Positions 38,321 through 49,200 of a stretch of DNA of 64,000 nucleotides are shown here, in pieces; the stretch's first letter is position 1, and every line of letters begins with the position of its first letter. A program made the position numbers and the translations under genes. The notes under the pieces were generated by a model. The model saw only the letters and a program-made list of their open reading frames with translations, searched no databases and was not told where the DNA came from. The DNA is from Pipra filicauda (lineage: Eukaryota > Chordata > Aves > Passeriformes > Pipridae). The stretch covers positions 434,001 through 498,000 of the forward strand of contig NW_024104521.1 of NCBI RefSeq assembly GCF_003945595.2, read 5' to 3'.

Positions 38321-39784
38321 TGCTGTATGACCATCTCACCTGGGAACCGCTTTTGGGACCCTTTCTTTGCCCCTAATCCTTGATTAGGTGATGCCCTGTG
38401 GCTTCTATCACCTCAGGCTCTAGCATGAATGTCTCTGTGGACCACTGCCACATGCAGAGTTTGGAGGAAACAAGCTTTTGAAGGAACCCTAATCAAGTCC
38501 AAGTTTCCTGGCATAAGGGGTGTAAGGATGGGATTCAGTCCTGTAAAGGGGCAGGAGCTGCCAGCTGCCTAAAGGGACAGTTGAGGGTAGTGTTTACATT
38601 GTTGAGAGGACAAAAGAAGAAGTACAAGGGCTCTTCATTGTTCTAGTCACTGTTGTCTTAAATCCTCTGCAATGCTCTTCTTAGGATCTATTCTGAGTTG
38701 TGATGCCTTGGAGCAGAGTCCTTTTCCTTTGCACCTTATCATATATGTCCTGCTGGCTGAGCCTTATCATAAGTGGGGGCTACTGTAGTGCAAGCCTCAG
38801 ATGCTGATATTCTGTTTAGCTCTCAGAGCAAATAGTAACAGCCTAGAAAGAAGTTCATGTCTTTAAGAAAATTGTTTCGAGCATGTTTGCCCAGGAGTGC
38901 TGAGCTCTATGGTTCCTTCTAGGAACATTATTGTTACTAACCATCTCACAAATGCTTTGAGGAATATGTTAGTCCATGCAATGCTTTGAAGCTAAAAATC
39001 ATCGTGGGAGTCCCTCTTGGTGTTCCCTAGCTAGGAAAATGAATAGTTCAATAGGACAGAGATGTGTAGCTATGAATTTGCAAGTATAGCCTAGTGCTGG
39101 GAGCAGAGTAGGGCAGTAATAAAAACTATAGTGCTTTTGTTGCAGTGAAGGCAGATAGTAAAGTATCTCCTGGGCAGGAAGACCTGGATTTGTGTCTTCA
39201 TCTCTTTCTTAAACCAGAGTCCGTACCAGGGTTGGTCTTCTCTTAGTGCCTATCAGAAGCTTGTTCCCATCAGGAGAGAAGTGCAGTGTTCTGTATGGAA
39301 GCTGACCTGAGCAGCCGTAGAAGCTGGTAGTTTAGCAGGTGGTGAATGGTGATTCCCAAGCCAGGAGGGAGGTGTGCTGGCAAAACTAGCCCTGGAAGGA
39401 CCATGGGGTCAGGCGAACCCGTGTGTGTATAGTGCCTACTGTGTTGTATTTGTGTGTTAACGGGGTAATTAGCTGCATAATTTACTGAGATCATGTCTAC
39501 TTCTGGTGACACAAAACTGCTGCTGTCATACATATAGGCTCCATGCACTATTCTCATGAATGAAGAAATTCCATAAATTTGAGGACTCTTCCTTACTGGC
39601 ATTAGGAAACATTCAGTGCTCATCTCTGTGTTGTCAGTTACGAGCCAAATATTGGCTGTTAAAGCCATCTATGGTGCAAAAACAACATAGGTGCCAGAGC
39701 TGTGATCTGTGTCAGCCTTGCTCCTCCTGTGGTGAGGTATCTGTGGATGTTGACTCTTCTGCTGTATTTGGCTGTCTTTGGCAG

Positions 39785-39901
39785 GTTTTGGAAGTGGTGC
39801 GGTCCAACTACGACACGCTGACCCTGAAACTGCAGGACGGACTGGACCAGTATGAGCGCTACTCAGAGCAGCATAAAGAGGCTGCCTTCTTCAAAGAGCT
39901 G
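39785..39901 (+). CDS. ARMH3: ARMH3 penultimate coding exon
   Basis: This exon is 117 bases, exactly 39 codons in phase 0, between a TTTGGCAG acceptor and a GTAAGC donor. It reads [20 protein letters not shown], then [19 protein letters not shown]. The block is charged, predicted helical and free of low-complexity sequence, in keeping with the C-terminal helical domain of ARMH3. Codon usage is GC-rich at third positions, unlike the intron around it. It joins the preceding exon (ending in SEDQ) and the next (starting VRSIS) without a frame change. The 75 codons in front of the acceptor also happen to be open in the same frame, so an intron-retaining transcript would not stop at once. That looks like chance. 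Confidence 0.88.
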
Positions 39902-41199
39902 GTAAGCTGACTTGACTCTGCAGAATCAACAACCTTCTTTCAGACCCTTTGCTTATGGCCTGGGCAGTGGCTTTTGGGGTATAGCTGAGCAACCTTGTCA
40001 CTTCATTGGGCTGCCTCAAAAGACAGGGCAGGAGTAGGATCTGGACAGACACTGCGTGTCTTGACAGATCTGAGAGCTTCCTGGAGCTCCCTGTGTGACT
40101 GAAGAGGAACCTCCAGGCTGCTTAGGCCAGCACTGGTTGGTCAGTGTCTGTCCCTTTTGCCATGGCGATCCTCTGTGTTTTGTAGTGGTAAATTTGCATG
40201 AGGAGAAGCTGAGTGCTCCCACTTTGGGTTTATCACACAGAGCAACTTTGCTTTTTTGCTGTTGTTAAGGGGAGAACAAAGTATGGGACTGAGCAGAGTA
40301 TGTGATGCTGGTGAAACACGTTCCTGCTCATTGCTTTCCTCCATCACTCACAAAATAGGGTTCCCAAGCAAAGATAGTGAAGGCATTCCCTAAAAATGTC
40401 TCCTTCTTGCAAGAGGAGAACACTGATGGTAGGAAATCCCACAAAAGTAATAGAGCAAAGACAAAACTGAGTCCAAATAATTTGGGTTTGTAGTTATGTT
40501 CTTCAGCAAGCTGGCTTGCTTCCCCTGCTCCGGAGAGCCCTGATGCAACTTTTCTTGTCCAAGAGCCACATCAGCAGGGAGGCAAAGTTTTTGTAATGTC
40601 TGGTATCTGAGGGGAGCCTGTTCTTCCTCACTCTGGAATCATTACAGCTTCAGCGAAGGGAGAGATCTCTAACTGTGGCAGCTTTCTCCACCAGTTTGAG
40701 AACTGATTCTCTCTCCCAGTTCTGTCCTTCCTGATTCATGAGTAATTGATGCCTGCCCACTCCATCACGAGTCTGCATTAGTTTGGGAATGTTGTGCATC
40801 CCTCTGTCTACTCTGCTCCAGAGCAAGCACCTGAATTGGTTTTGTTTCCTTGTATGGAATGCTTTTGGGGCCATTCCAGACATTGGGTAGTATATGGGCA
40901 AAACCACTTGCAATCACTTCCATGCCATTCTTCTGTGTTCTTTTGTGCCTGTTTTTGTCTCTCTAGCTTGCTGTTTAATACCTTTTCTGGAACACATGCA
41001 AAGAAATTTGGCCATAGCCTTATTGTGACACAGGCTTCCTCTATTACTGTACTGTGGAAATAAGGCACATTCCTGTTTCTGTTGTCATCTGTTCTGTCCC
41101 AAGGGCTCTCATCCTCAGCCAGCATCTCCTTCCCCAGCCTCTTGGCCACATGACTGCTCTGCTTCCTGCATGCCCCACTTTCCACTTGGCCTGGCAGAA

Positions 41200-41760
41200 G
41201 CTCAGGCTGATCATGCCAATTGATTAAAATGACATTCTCAGTCCTATGATCATCACAGCCACAAAACACTTCAGCTAAAATTATTTTCTTCCTAGACTGA
41301 TTTTTTTTTTCTCGAAATCCCAATTTTGTATCATTTAAGAATAGGTTTAGCGTAACCAGCCTGTCAACTCCCTTCTGAAATTGCCTGTCCAGGTACCCCT
41401 GGGACCATCTCCTCAAGAGCATATTAAAGCCTGAATAATTACTGTATAAATGTGCTGATTTGACCCAGTTGTGAATCTGTTTAATCCACATCTCTAGATG
41501 CCCTGAGAATTGGGACCCTATTAAACGTTCTTTACTCACAGCTACAGAAAATCCCCTGCATTCCATTAAGCCATTCCCTCAACACAGCGGGAAATCAACC
41601 TGATATGTTATGATTTGTCTTCAGCAAACCCAGCTGGCCTCCTGGCCTTCTTACTCTGTTTTTCTCTAGGTGCACAGTAACTGATTGCTTTATTAATTGT
41701 TCAAATAACTCATCAGAAAGGTCCTAATTTGCCATGTCCTCCCCATGGCCTCTTCAAACC
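41200..41760 (-). mobile_element. Possible ancient CR1-like LINE fragment (reverse-transcriptase region)
   Basis: Read on the minus strand, 41619-41636 gives QLGLLK, resembling the conserved QHGFVK block of CR1-type reverse transcriptases. About 300 bases further on, 41318-41335 gives NDTKLG, resembling the FADDTKLG block. The spacing is somewhat shorter than in an intact element, as expected after small deletions. The second block falls inside the 252-codon ORF at 40808-41566 (minus), of which it is residues 78-83. Similarity elsewhere is too eroded to follow by eye, and boundaries are guesses. A chance match is possible. Confidence 0.4.
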
Positions 41761-42630
41761 AGGTACTTTGCTTCCTTTTTGTGAAGCTTTGGAGTCTTTA
41801 CCTTGGCTTCTGTATCTGGTCTGATGTTGGATAATGCCCTGCTATGCAATGCTTTGTGTCTAACTACTGAGGTTTGAGAGATTTCATGGAGGGGGCAGAG
41901 GGAAGTTGCTGCAGTTCTCTTTGTGGACTGTGCTAAATAAGCAGGGCTGATAGTGAACTAAAGATTTCCATTATGGTTTCCAAGGTCATGCTTGTCCCAT
42001 CAGGTCTTCCTGAACAGAATCTATTTGCAAATAATTATTTCCAGATTCTACCTGGTTTTCTTATCAGTATCTATGTGATTGCATTAAAGCAAACCCTTCT
42101 TGGGTGGGGAATGACATGCAGGAGTCATTTTTCTTTTCAGCCGCCTTTTCATCTCTCTGTGCTTCCATTAAGTGAGTGAGCAGAAGCTTCCCCATGCCAT
42201 TCTCTGGGCTCCTTTATGCTTAGAAATCTTGTTCTCACTCCTTTGACCTGCTTTGCTAATGCACTGCTTCGCTTCTCTGGCTTTGCCTCAGTGCTGCTCT
42301 TTCTTGCTAATCCCAAAGAAAAATCTACTTTCTTCTCCCATTCCCTTTACAAAGAAGCTTTCAAAGGCTGTGATACTGCAGCCACATTGTGGTGGAAGGT
42401 GATGTGCAGATTGTTTTATCAACTGGGTTTTATGGCCTGTTGTGCTGCCTTTGAGGGGCTAAAGGAAGGAAGTTAGGAAGTTTTCTAACACTTTTTATAT
42501 CTTTTCCTTTGAAGCCTCAGGGATGTCATTTGAGGTCTGTGATGCTTTGATAGAATGAATGGTTTGGATGTGAGCCTTTGGACCCTTGCATTGCAGCTGA
42601 AGAAATGTGTGGAAAGAGATTCAGCGTCTT

Positions 42631-42662
42631 TCCCTGTCTTTGCAGTTCCCTGTCTTTGCAGT
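42631..42662. repeat. 16-bp perfect tandem duplication
   Basis: The unit 'tccctgtctttgcagt' occurs twice without mismatch (42631-42646 and 42647-42662). Each copy resembles a splice acceptor (pyrimidines then TTTGCAG), but no open conserved exon follows. Confidence 0.9.
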
Positions 42663-43579
42663 TGGATAGATTTCAGTAGAGTCTCATTGTCACTTCAGTA
42701 TAGTCTGATTAGGGATTGATTTCTGCTGAGGAAATTACATTAATTTGACTTTTAATTAGATGTAGCAGTCAGTGTAAACCTTCCTCCCATTGTACAAATA
42801 TCTTAAGAGCTGCTTGTTGATTAGAAACAGGTTTAATTGATGAGACTTGCTGCGAAGTAGGAGTGTCTGTGCAGCTTTGCACACATCCAGCTATAATGAC
42901 ACAAAACTAGAACTGAATCCTGTTTTCCTCACATGGTTAATGCCATCGCTTCATCCATTCCTTCATTCCCTCATCATCTTCCAGATGATGTCAGCATTTC
43001 ATGCATTTCCCATTTCTTCAAAGGTTGTGGGCTAATAGGGAGAAAACAATTTTAAAAGCTCTTCTGGCCCTAGTGCTCCATACAGAAGCAAGAGAGGACA
43101 TATAATCTCCTTTTACTTCCCTGCAGAATGAATGTTAAAGCTCTGACCTTACTTTCTGTGGTTTTGGGGCACTTGTGTAAGTTACCCTGGAGAGATCTGG
43201 TAGCTTCCAGTCTGGCAGCCAGGCTTGGACTGCCTGCTGCACCAGTGGGCTAGGAGTAGTCCTGGAGTGTAGCCTCATGAATGAAACAGCTCAGCTAGAC
43301 TACAGGAAGCTTCTAAAGTTTATCCTTGTTACAGGCTGATATCTCCCTGTGTCGCTGTCTGGTCTTCCAACCCCAAAAGGGAAATGAGCTCTGGTTCCCT
43401 GTGCTGAGTCCTGGTGGTGGAGATAACTTGATTTAACTCTGATCTGAGCTATTCTTACCATTTAAGTGGGTTGGCTCAGGGCTGCCTGATTTCTCACAGC
43501 AGAAGAAATGCCGGACAGAGATTTGTAGAAACATCGGTCTTGTGTGTTGTTATCATGGCCACCTTTCTTCCCAACTTGT

Positions 43580-43900
43580 GTAAAAGCAGATCTAAGTCCA
43601 GCTAGAATGCTCTTGACCAAAGTCTGTGTCTAAACTCCTCTTGAAACCCAAAGCTGTCTTTAAGTGAAAACAGCTTCACAGTAGCCACAGGTGAGCTATT
43701 CCACTCCTTCACAAACTATAGGTTTGGAAGTATTTCCTCTTTTCCTGTGTAAATCTTCTTTGTCTTAAATTAGGCTAAGTATTTCTTGCCCCATCCCCGG
43801 AGAGCCAGATAAATATTACTCACTGTTCTCTTTCTGACCTCATTTTACATATTGGAGAGTGTTTGCTCTATTCCTCCTTCTCTTTGCAAACTAATCAGGC
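43580..43900 (-). mobile_element. Old CR1 3' region, antisense (probable)
   Basis: The region follows the layout of an antisense CR1 3' half: 'cttcacagtagccacaggtg', 'ttccactccttcacaaacta', then 'aaatcttctttgtcttaaat', 'ttcttgccccatccc', and a 'tttacatattggagagtgtt' stretch. Individual words are diverged, so this is an old copy, and the limits are approximate. Confidence 0.45.
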
Positions 43901-44776
43901 TAATTAATTTCTTGTGCTCCACTCCATAGCTACAATTTCTGCTAAGCCCTGTGTTCTCATCATGCCACTCCAGCCTCCCTTCCTGGGCTTGCAGAGACAC
44001 ATCCTTCTTGGAGAACTTGATGTATATACAAGCTGGGAATCTTCTGCTGCTGGTACCTGCCCCTGGCAGCAGTTCCTGAGGCCAGGGTCACATTCCTGCT
44101 TGTTCTTTATGTTGCTGGGACCCATAGAAATGCTTCTGGTCAGAATAAGGCTTACACTACATGTAGCACCTACCCTTTTTCTGCAGGCAGTCATGATCCC
44201 CAGGGCAGAGGACTCTGTGAATCTGGTTAGCCATGTTCTTTCCCTCTGCTGAGAACTGACTGAATCCCTGAGGTGGGAGCACTTGGTAGGACTGGGACCA
44301 AATCCTGTCAGTGAGACTTCTGTCTCCTGGCAGGAAGACAGCCCAGTGCAAAACAGTGTTCTGGAGACCACATGCAATGGTTAATATAGGCTGTAACCTG
44401 TGGTAATCTTGAAAGACATGATTCCAAACTGTTTCAGGATGGAGTAAGTCAAAAGGCACCTAGAGAAGAGAGATGAGAAGGGGGTCCTCCAAGGAACACA
44501 TGGGGTCTGTGCCAAGCATCCTGATGAAGGAGAGTTTGTGGCTTCTGCAGATGACATGAAACTCTAATACTCTGTCTTTAAGCATAGACATCTTTGCTAG
44601 CATGCTCAGGTTGTTAGGATCTATGCAGTGGGGCTCACTGGCATTCATCTTATAGCTTTCCCTGTTAACCTTCCATGTTTTGATTTCCTTCCCTGTCTTA
44701 CACATTTGCCTTTTGGGGAGCTTTCTGCCCTTCCCTTCTTTTTTTCTCACCAGGGCAGCAAGTGGGACCCTCAGCA

Positions 44777-44824
44777 GTATATATATATTTGTGTGTGTGT
44801 GTGTGTGTGTATATATATGTATAT
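44777..44824. repeat. Compound (TA)n(TG)n(TA)n microsatellite
   Basis: An alternating TA tract is followed by about ten TG units and another TA tract. It should be length-variable, and the alternating purine-pyrimidine core could adopt Z-DNA. Confidence 0.95.
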
Positions 44825-45839
44825 TTATGTAGTTTTCTGTCCCCAGTGTTGGATTCCTCATTCTGCTTCTCTATAATTCTTCCCCCAGCGCTTTTAAAAA
44901 GCACAAAATGCTAACCAGGTCAGCAACAACCTTATTATCACAGGCTCCGAGTCTCTGGGAACTGTAATCCCGTTGTTTGGATGAGCTTGTGTCAGTTTTG
45001 TTTTCTGTCACTGCTGCACAGTCGCTGACACAGATGATGTTTGACTTTGTTTTCTCGTTGCCAAGTGCAGCTGAGGCTGAGCCCAGTCTGGGGCCTGTGT
45101 GCTCGGCCAACGAGTCTGCAGGCACGAAGGGGGAAGGGAAGTGGCTGCGCAACAGGGCTGCCCAGCTCTTCTTTGTGCTCTGTGGGTGACCAGAAGTCTG
45201 GGTGTTATTGAGGGATAAAGGTGTCTCTTCTTCAGAGACAGTCAGTGAGCCAGCTGCAAGTGTAAGGCACTCACTCAGAGTACACACAGCTGGCTCTGAA
45301 CCCAGGGTTTTCTGCCAGCTTGGGTGATAATCTGTGTATTCAGCTTAGTGGCATGGCCTCTGAACTTTCCTTGAGTCTGTATCTTTGGCTCTGGGTTCTG
45401 GAGCAGGAAAGAGGCCATGGCACTGCATTAATCCAGGAAAATGCTGGCTGGCACTCCAGTGGGCACTATTACCAATATAATCTTCCAGCTGCAACGTGGA
45501 AATGCTTACTTTCCTCATCTCTGCCCCAGACCAGGAAACACATCATAGCTCATGCATCCAAACAGAGCATCCTCTCCCACCCCTGTCTCACTGGGAATTT
45601 ACTCTTCTTTCTGGGATGTCACTGTAGACATTCCTATTATTCCAGGAAACTGCTGAATCTCAGTGTTTTCTTGCTAACCTGGAGTCTCAGCGAGAGCTTA
45701 CTGCAGCAAGTTCTGTGGAGCTGTAACTGTGCAGAACAGTTTCATGCTGAGCATGGAGGTCACTGGTATCAAAACTGCCAGGCTCATGAGGAGCCAGGAG
45801 GAGTCCCTTGGCTAAAACATCTTGTTTTGTTTCTGTCAG

Positions 45840-45932
45840 GTTCGGTCCATCAGCATCAACGTGAGGAAGAACCTTGCTTTCAACACGCTGAGCCAGGAAC
45901 TGCTGCTGAAGGAATTCTCTACAATCTCCTGA
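45840..45932 (+). CDS. ARMH3: ARMH3 last coding exon and stop codon
   Basis: The acceptor is a long pyrimidine-rich tract ending TTTCTGTCAG at 45839. Thirty codons in phase 0 follow, [16 protein letters not shown] then [14 protein letters not shown], and end in TGA at 45930-45932. With the two preceding exons this makes the last 95 residues of the protein. The tail ending KEFSTIS agrees with my memory of the vertebrate ARMH3 C-terminus. Human ARMH3 is roughly 690 residues, so most of the gene lies to the left of the window. A longer open frame (45320-46153) overlaps in another frame and is not coding. Confidence 0.88.
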   Translation, partial: VRSISINVRKNLAFNTLSQELLLKEFSTIS

Positions 45933-46285
45933 GGCGGGGACGCTGCTGCTGTGCCAGGCAGAGATGGGCCTGTGTGGGCAGGGACACTGCAGCTCTGCAG
46001 CCGGTCACCCCCTGCCTTCCGCCTGCAGAAGGGATTGTGTTTCTTTTAGGAGAAAGCCTTGCTGCTGTGTGTTTGATCCCAATGGAATGTGTTTCAACAG
46101 AACTTGGGCTGAGGAGTGGTGATTGGCGTGTTGAGGAGGAAGCAATTTTTTAAGGTGACATGGGAGTGGGGAGCCGTTCCTGTGACACAGCAATGGGAGA
46201 TTCCCTCCACAGGCTCAGGGAAGATGCACTGGAAGAGCTGGGGAGAGCTCACAACCAAAATAATAAAACCAGCCTAGCTGTGTGA
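45933..46285 (+). other. ARMH3: ARMH3 3' untranslated region
   Basis: The UTR extends from the stop codon to the likely cleavage zone about 15-25 bases after the AATAAA at 46262. A GT-rich element follows at about 46277-46300, as expected downstream of a cleavage site. Use of a more distal signal (for example AATAAA at 48160) cannot be excluded. Confidence 0.65.
46262..46267 (+). terminator. ARMH3: Polyadenylation signal AATAAA for ARMH3
   Basis: The canonical hexamer lies about 330 bases after the ARMH3 stop, is followed by the GT-rich stretch 'gctgtgtgaaactg', and is the first such signal after the stop. Confidence 0.7.
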
Positions 46286-49200
46286 AACTGTTCTGGGTTG
46301 AGATCGCTCACCTGCTCTATGGGGAAAGCTCTCTGATCCCAGGTGTGGGCTGTTCTTTTCCATCAGCCTGTATGGAATCAACAGTAATGATATAATCAAC
46401 TGCCCTCCTGTAATGTAAGTCAAATCTGCTGCCATCCCATTGGCAATGGCTTTGGAGTATAAAAATTTCCCCAAGGAGCAGGCCCTTCACTTCAACCAAG
46501 CCATCGGATTACTGGAACAGGGGAAAGTTTGCCTCCAAGGCTGTTGGCTTACACGGTCCAGGCTGAGCCAATATGCAAGAACATGGGTCATCAAACAGAG
46601 CACTTTGTTACTGGAACTAGCTCTGCTTGGGGTCACTGTTGCTTCCAGTAGTCCCAGCTCATCTGCTGTTTCCAAGGTTGAGGGACATTTTTAGATGCTT
46701 GGTTTTCATGGGGCAGAGGACAGGCTGACTCCTTCTCCCCACTCACCTTATTGCCCATCAGAGACCGCACTGCGACAATCCTCCTCTCCCTCACAGGAAC
46801 GTCTGCCTTGCACATGTTTGCAGGTACCTGGTGACCTTCATGAACGAAGAAGTCCCCATTTTTTCCCTTGTGTGTAACACACAGTTAAAATGCAGCTGGA
46901 GAAGTAGTAACTTCGCTTTCTCACTTGCCCTCCTGTCTTCACCAAGCGACTTACAGCCACAGTCTGCTGAGGACTTCCTAAGGAAGAGCGCTGGGATGAT
47001 CCTGTGGGGCACACCAGACCTTTCTGCTCCAGAGCCGGTGTTTCAGAGGTGCTTAGGCCTGGCAGAGCCTGTTTAGAGTGCTGTGTCAGGCTTCTAGCTC
47101 AGGAATACACAGCACATACACCCGTTCCTTGCTTGTGTGTTTTCTGCTCCCGGCAGTGCTGTTAGGATCTGGCCTGACTTGGTGGACTGAAGCAGAGAAG
47201 TTATTTACGTCCCAGATCCACTTTTTTTTTTTTCTCCCTCTAGAAAACAGGTTTTTTTTAAAAAGTGCCTAGTCCTGCTCTTAGCCTTGTAGGTTAGTGT
47301 GAGTAATATGGATGTCATGCTCATTTACTACCATTTTTAGGCAAGGCTTATTCACACTAATGTGCGTTAATTGTGTTAATGTTTCATCTTTACCTGCTAT
47401 GAGCATGGGTAACTGAAAGCTGTGTCCTTGGCCACCCACTGGGCATGACACCCTATGAAGTCCCTATATTTTCCTTGGGAGCACTGGTTTCTTTCAGCAG
47501 AAGATACTATGCCTCAGCAGGGAATTGTCTGGCTTTTAACAGCTAAGCCAGACACTTATTTGCTTTCTGCCATGCGAGTGTGTGGAAGTGTGTACATGTC
47601 AGAGGGACATTGCTTGGGAGAGCAAGCAGGCTCCATAAAATCACTGCTTGGGAACAGGCCAGGGCATGTAGAGGAGGCAGCTTCTCCAGTGAAAAATGAG
47701 TAACAGTTGTTTGCAGCACATGATGCTTATCTGTCTGCGTGTGGGGGATCTCACCTCTGAGGGTGGGAGTTCCTTCTCAAGGGGACTGGAGGTGCAGCCC
47801 CAGCATCTCGACTGTCAGAGCATTGAGTCATCTAGCTGTCTACATGCCTCCTGTTCTCTGATCCCAGTTAGGCTGAGCCTAGTCAGATCCTTGAGAGAGT
47901 TGGGATGAGTCTGCTTTTGCCTCGGCAACCTCTGGAATTTTTAGCTTCTCAGTCTGGGCTCAGCTATTAGAAGTCTTGTCTCCCTCAGGACGCTTCCTTG
48001 TTGGGATGATTATAGAAGCCCAGGCTGTGACCAAGATCTGCTCCTGAGCTCAGCCCTCATCCAAGTCTCTAAGCTGGGGAAGACTGTGACACACATCCTC
48101 TTGCCATGCTGTCACCAAACCAAGCACTGTAAATGGATGTACATACAAACCTAGAGCTCAATAAATAGCAGAGCCCTGACTGTCCAGAGTGTGCAATGTT
48201 TGTCCTTCCCAGGGGGGAGAGTGGGGTGGCTGTGGGGGTGGCCCTGTCACCATTTGGTGGCACACTGGCTGCAGCAGGGCTGTCACCTGCCTTTGGGCTC
48301 TTCCTGCCTGTGCAGGGGGAGGTTGTGGTGCTGCACGGCTATGCTGCATCCTTGGTTCTGGCTGCAGGTACCAACCAGTAGTCAGCATCCCTGTTCCTCT
48401 TATGTGTGCCTGGGGCTGCCAGTAAGGAAAACATGAGCCAGGCTGAGAGCCTGTGAGCGAGGGATGCAGGGACCTGTCTGTGCACAGTGTGATGCTCTCT
48501 GCTGCTGGTGTCAGCAAACTCCTGCTCACAGATTCTGCTGCACATTTGCCTGCTTTGTTAAACACCCTGCTGCTACTTGTGTTTTGAGGCCAGCTTGAGC
48601 TGAGCAGAGAGTCATTTAACTCTAACGTTCAGCATCAGGATGTGGCTGATGGCCTCAAACTTTGCTGTATCTGATCTGAGCAGGTGAGTGTATTTTGTTA
48701 CATCTAACTCATAACTCAATCTGTTATTGGAAGATCTGTGTCTGAGGCTTGGGAAGTGTTGGGAGATATCAGATTGCAGCCTTTAAATTAGGCAGCTGCT
48801 GCAGGGAGACAAATATTCTACAAAATAATGACCAAATTCTGGAAGAGAAGAATTGAATTTGAGCTAAATTTTGGAGGGAGTTACTAAAAATTGGTTTGTA
48901 AGTGCCACTGTGATTTTCGGTCTCTTCTTTCTTTGCTCTTACAGGTCCCACTTTTCATGCAGACTTGAGAGAGGCAGCTCCTCAGGAGCTGAGTCTTCCC
49001 TGAATGGGCTGTCGGCTTCATGTGATGTTTTGTCTGCTCCTTGGGAGTGCCAGGAGCAGGTAGTACCAAACCCATGATCGTGTACAGCAGCCAGAGGGTA
49101 GGGTGCAACTTCACCCACCTGCTCTGTTTGGTTTGCAAACCTCTTTGTCTTCCTTTGCGTGGCACAGGGACCATACCTCTGCAGGACTGAGCTGCCCTCC

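Larger units (their letters stand above)
14142..39784 (+). other. ARMH3: Large ARMH3 intron (about 25.6 kb)
   Basis: The intron runs from GTAAGC to a GCAG acceptor and is phase 0. I see no nested gene with confidence. It contains a 26-base T run, a CR1 fragment at about 18328-18520, another at about 38204-38320, a 16-base tandem duplication at 29039-29070 and an A13 run at 29886-29898. An unusually GC-rich island lies at about 33100-33790. Every reading frame here is short and unlike any family I know. The remaining sequence is ordinary AT-rich intron, and I see nothing specific in 19000-28900 or 30400-33000. Confidence 0.8.
39902..45839 (+). other. ARMH3: Last ARMH3 intron (about 5.9 kb)
   Basis: The intron runs from GTAAGC to a TTTCTGTCAG acceptor. 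It contains two antisense LINE remnants (about 41200-41760 and 43580-43900), a 16-base tandem duplication at 42631-42662 and a TA/TG microsatellite at 44777-44824. I see no further exon, and the flanking ARMH3 exons join directly in frame. Confidence 0.8.

Noticed and set aside
44535..44575. A plus-strand reverse-transcriptase-like 'ADDMKL' translation
   Set aside because: A stop follows at once and no other LINE block is seen in order on this strand; probably coincidence.
45320..46153. 277-codon ORF overlapping the last ARMH3 exon
   Set aside because: It is in a different frame from the exon, crosses the splice acceptor and has no recognisable content.
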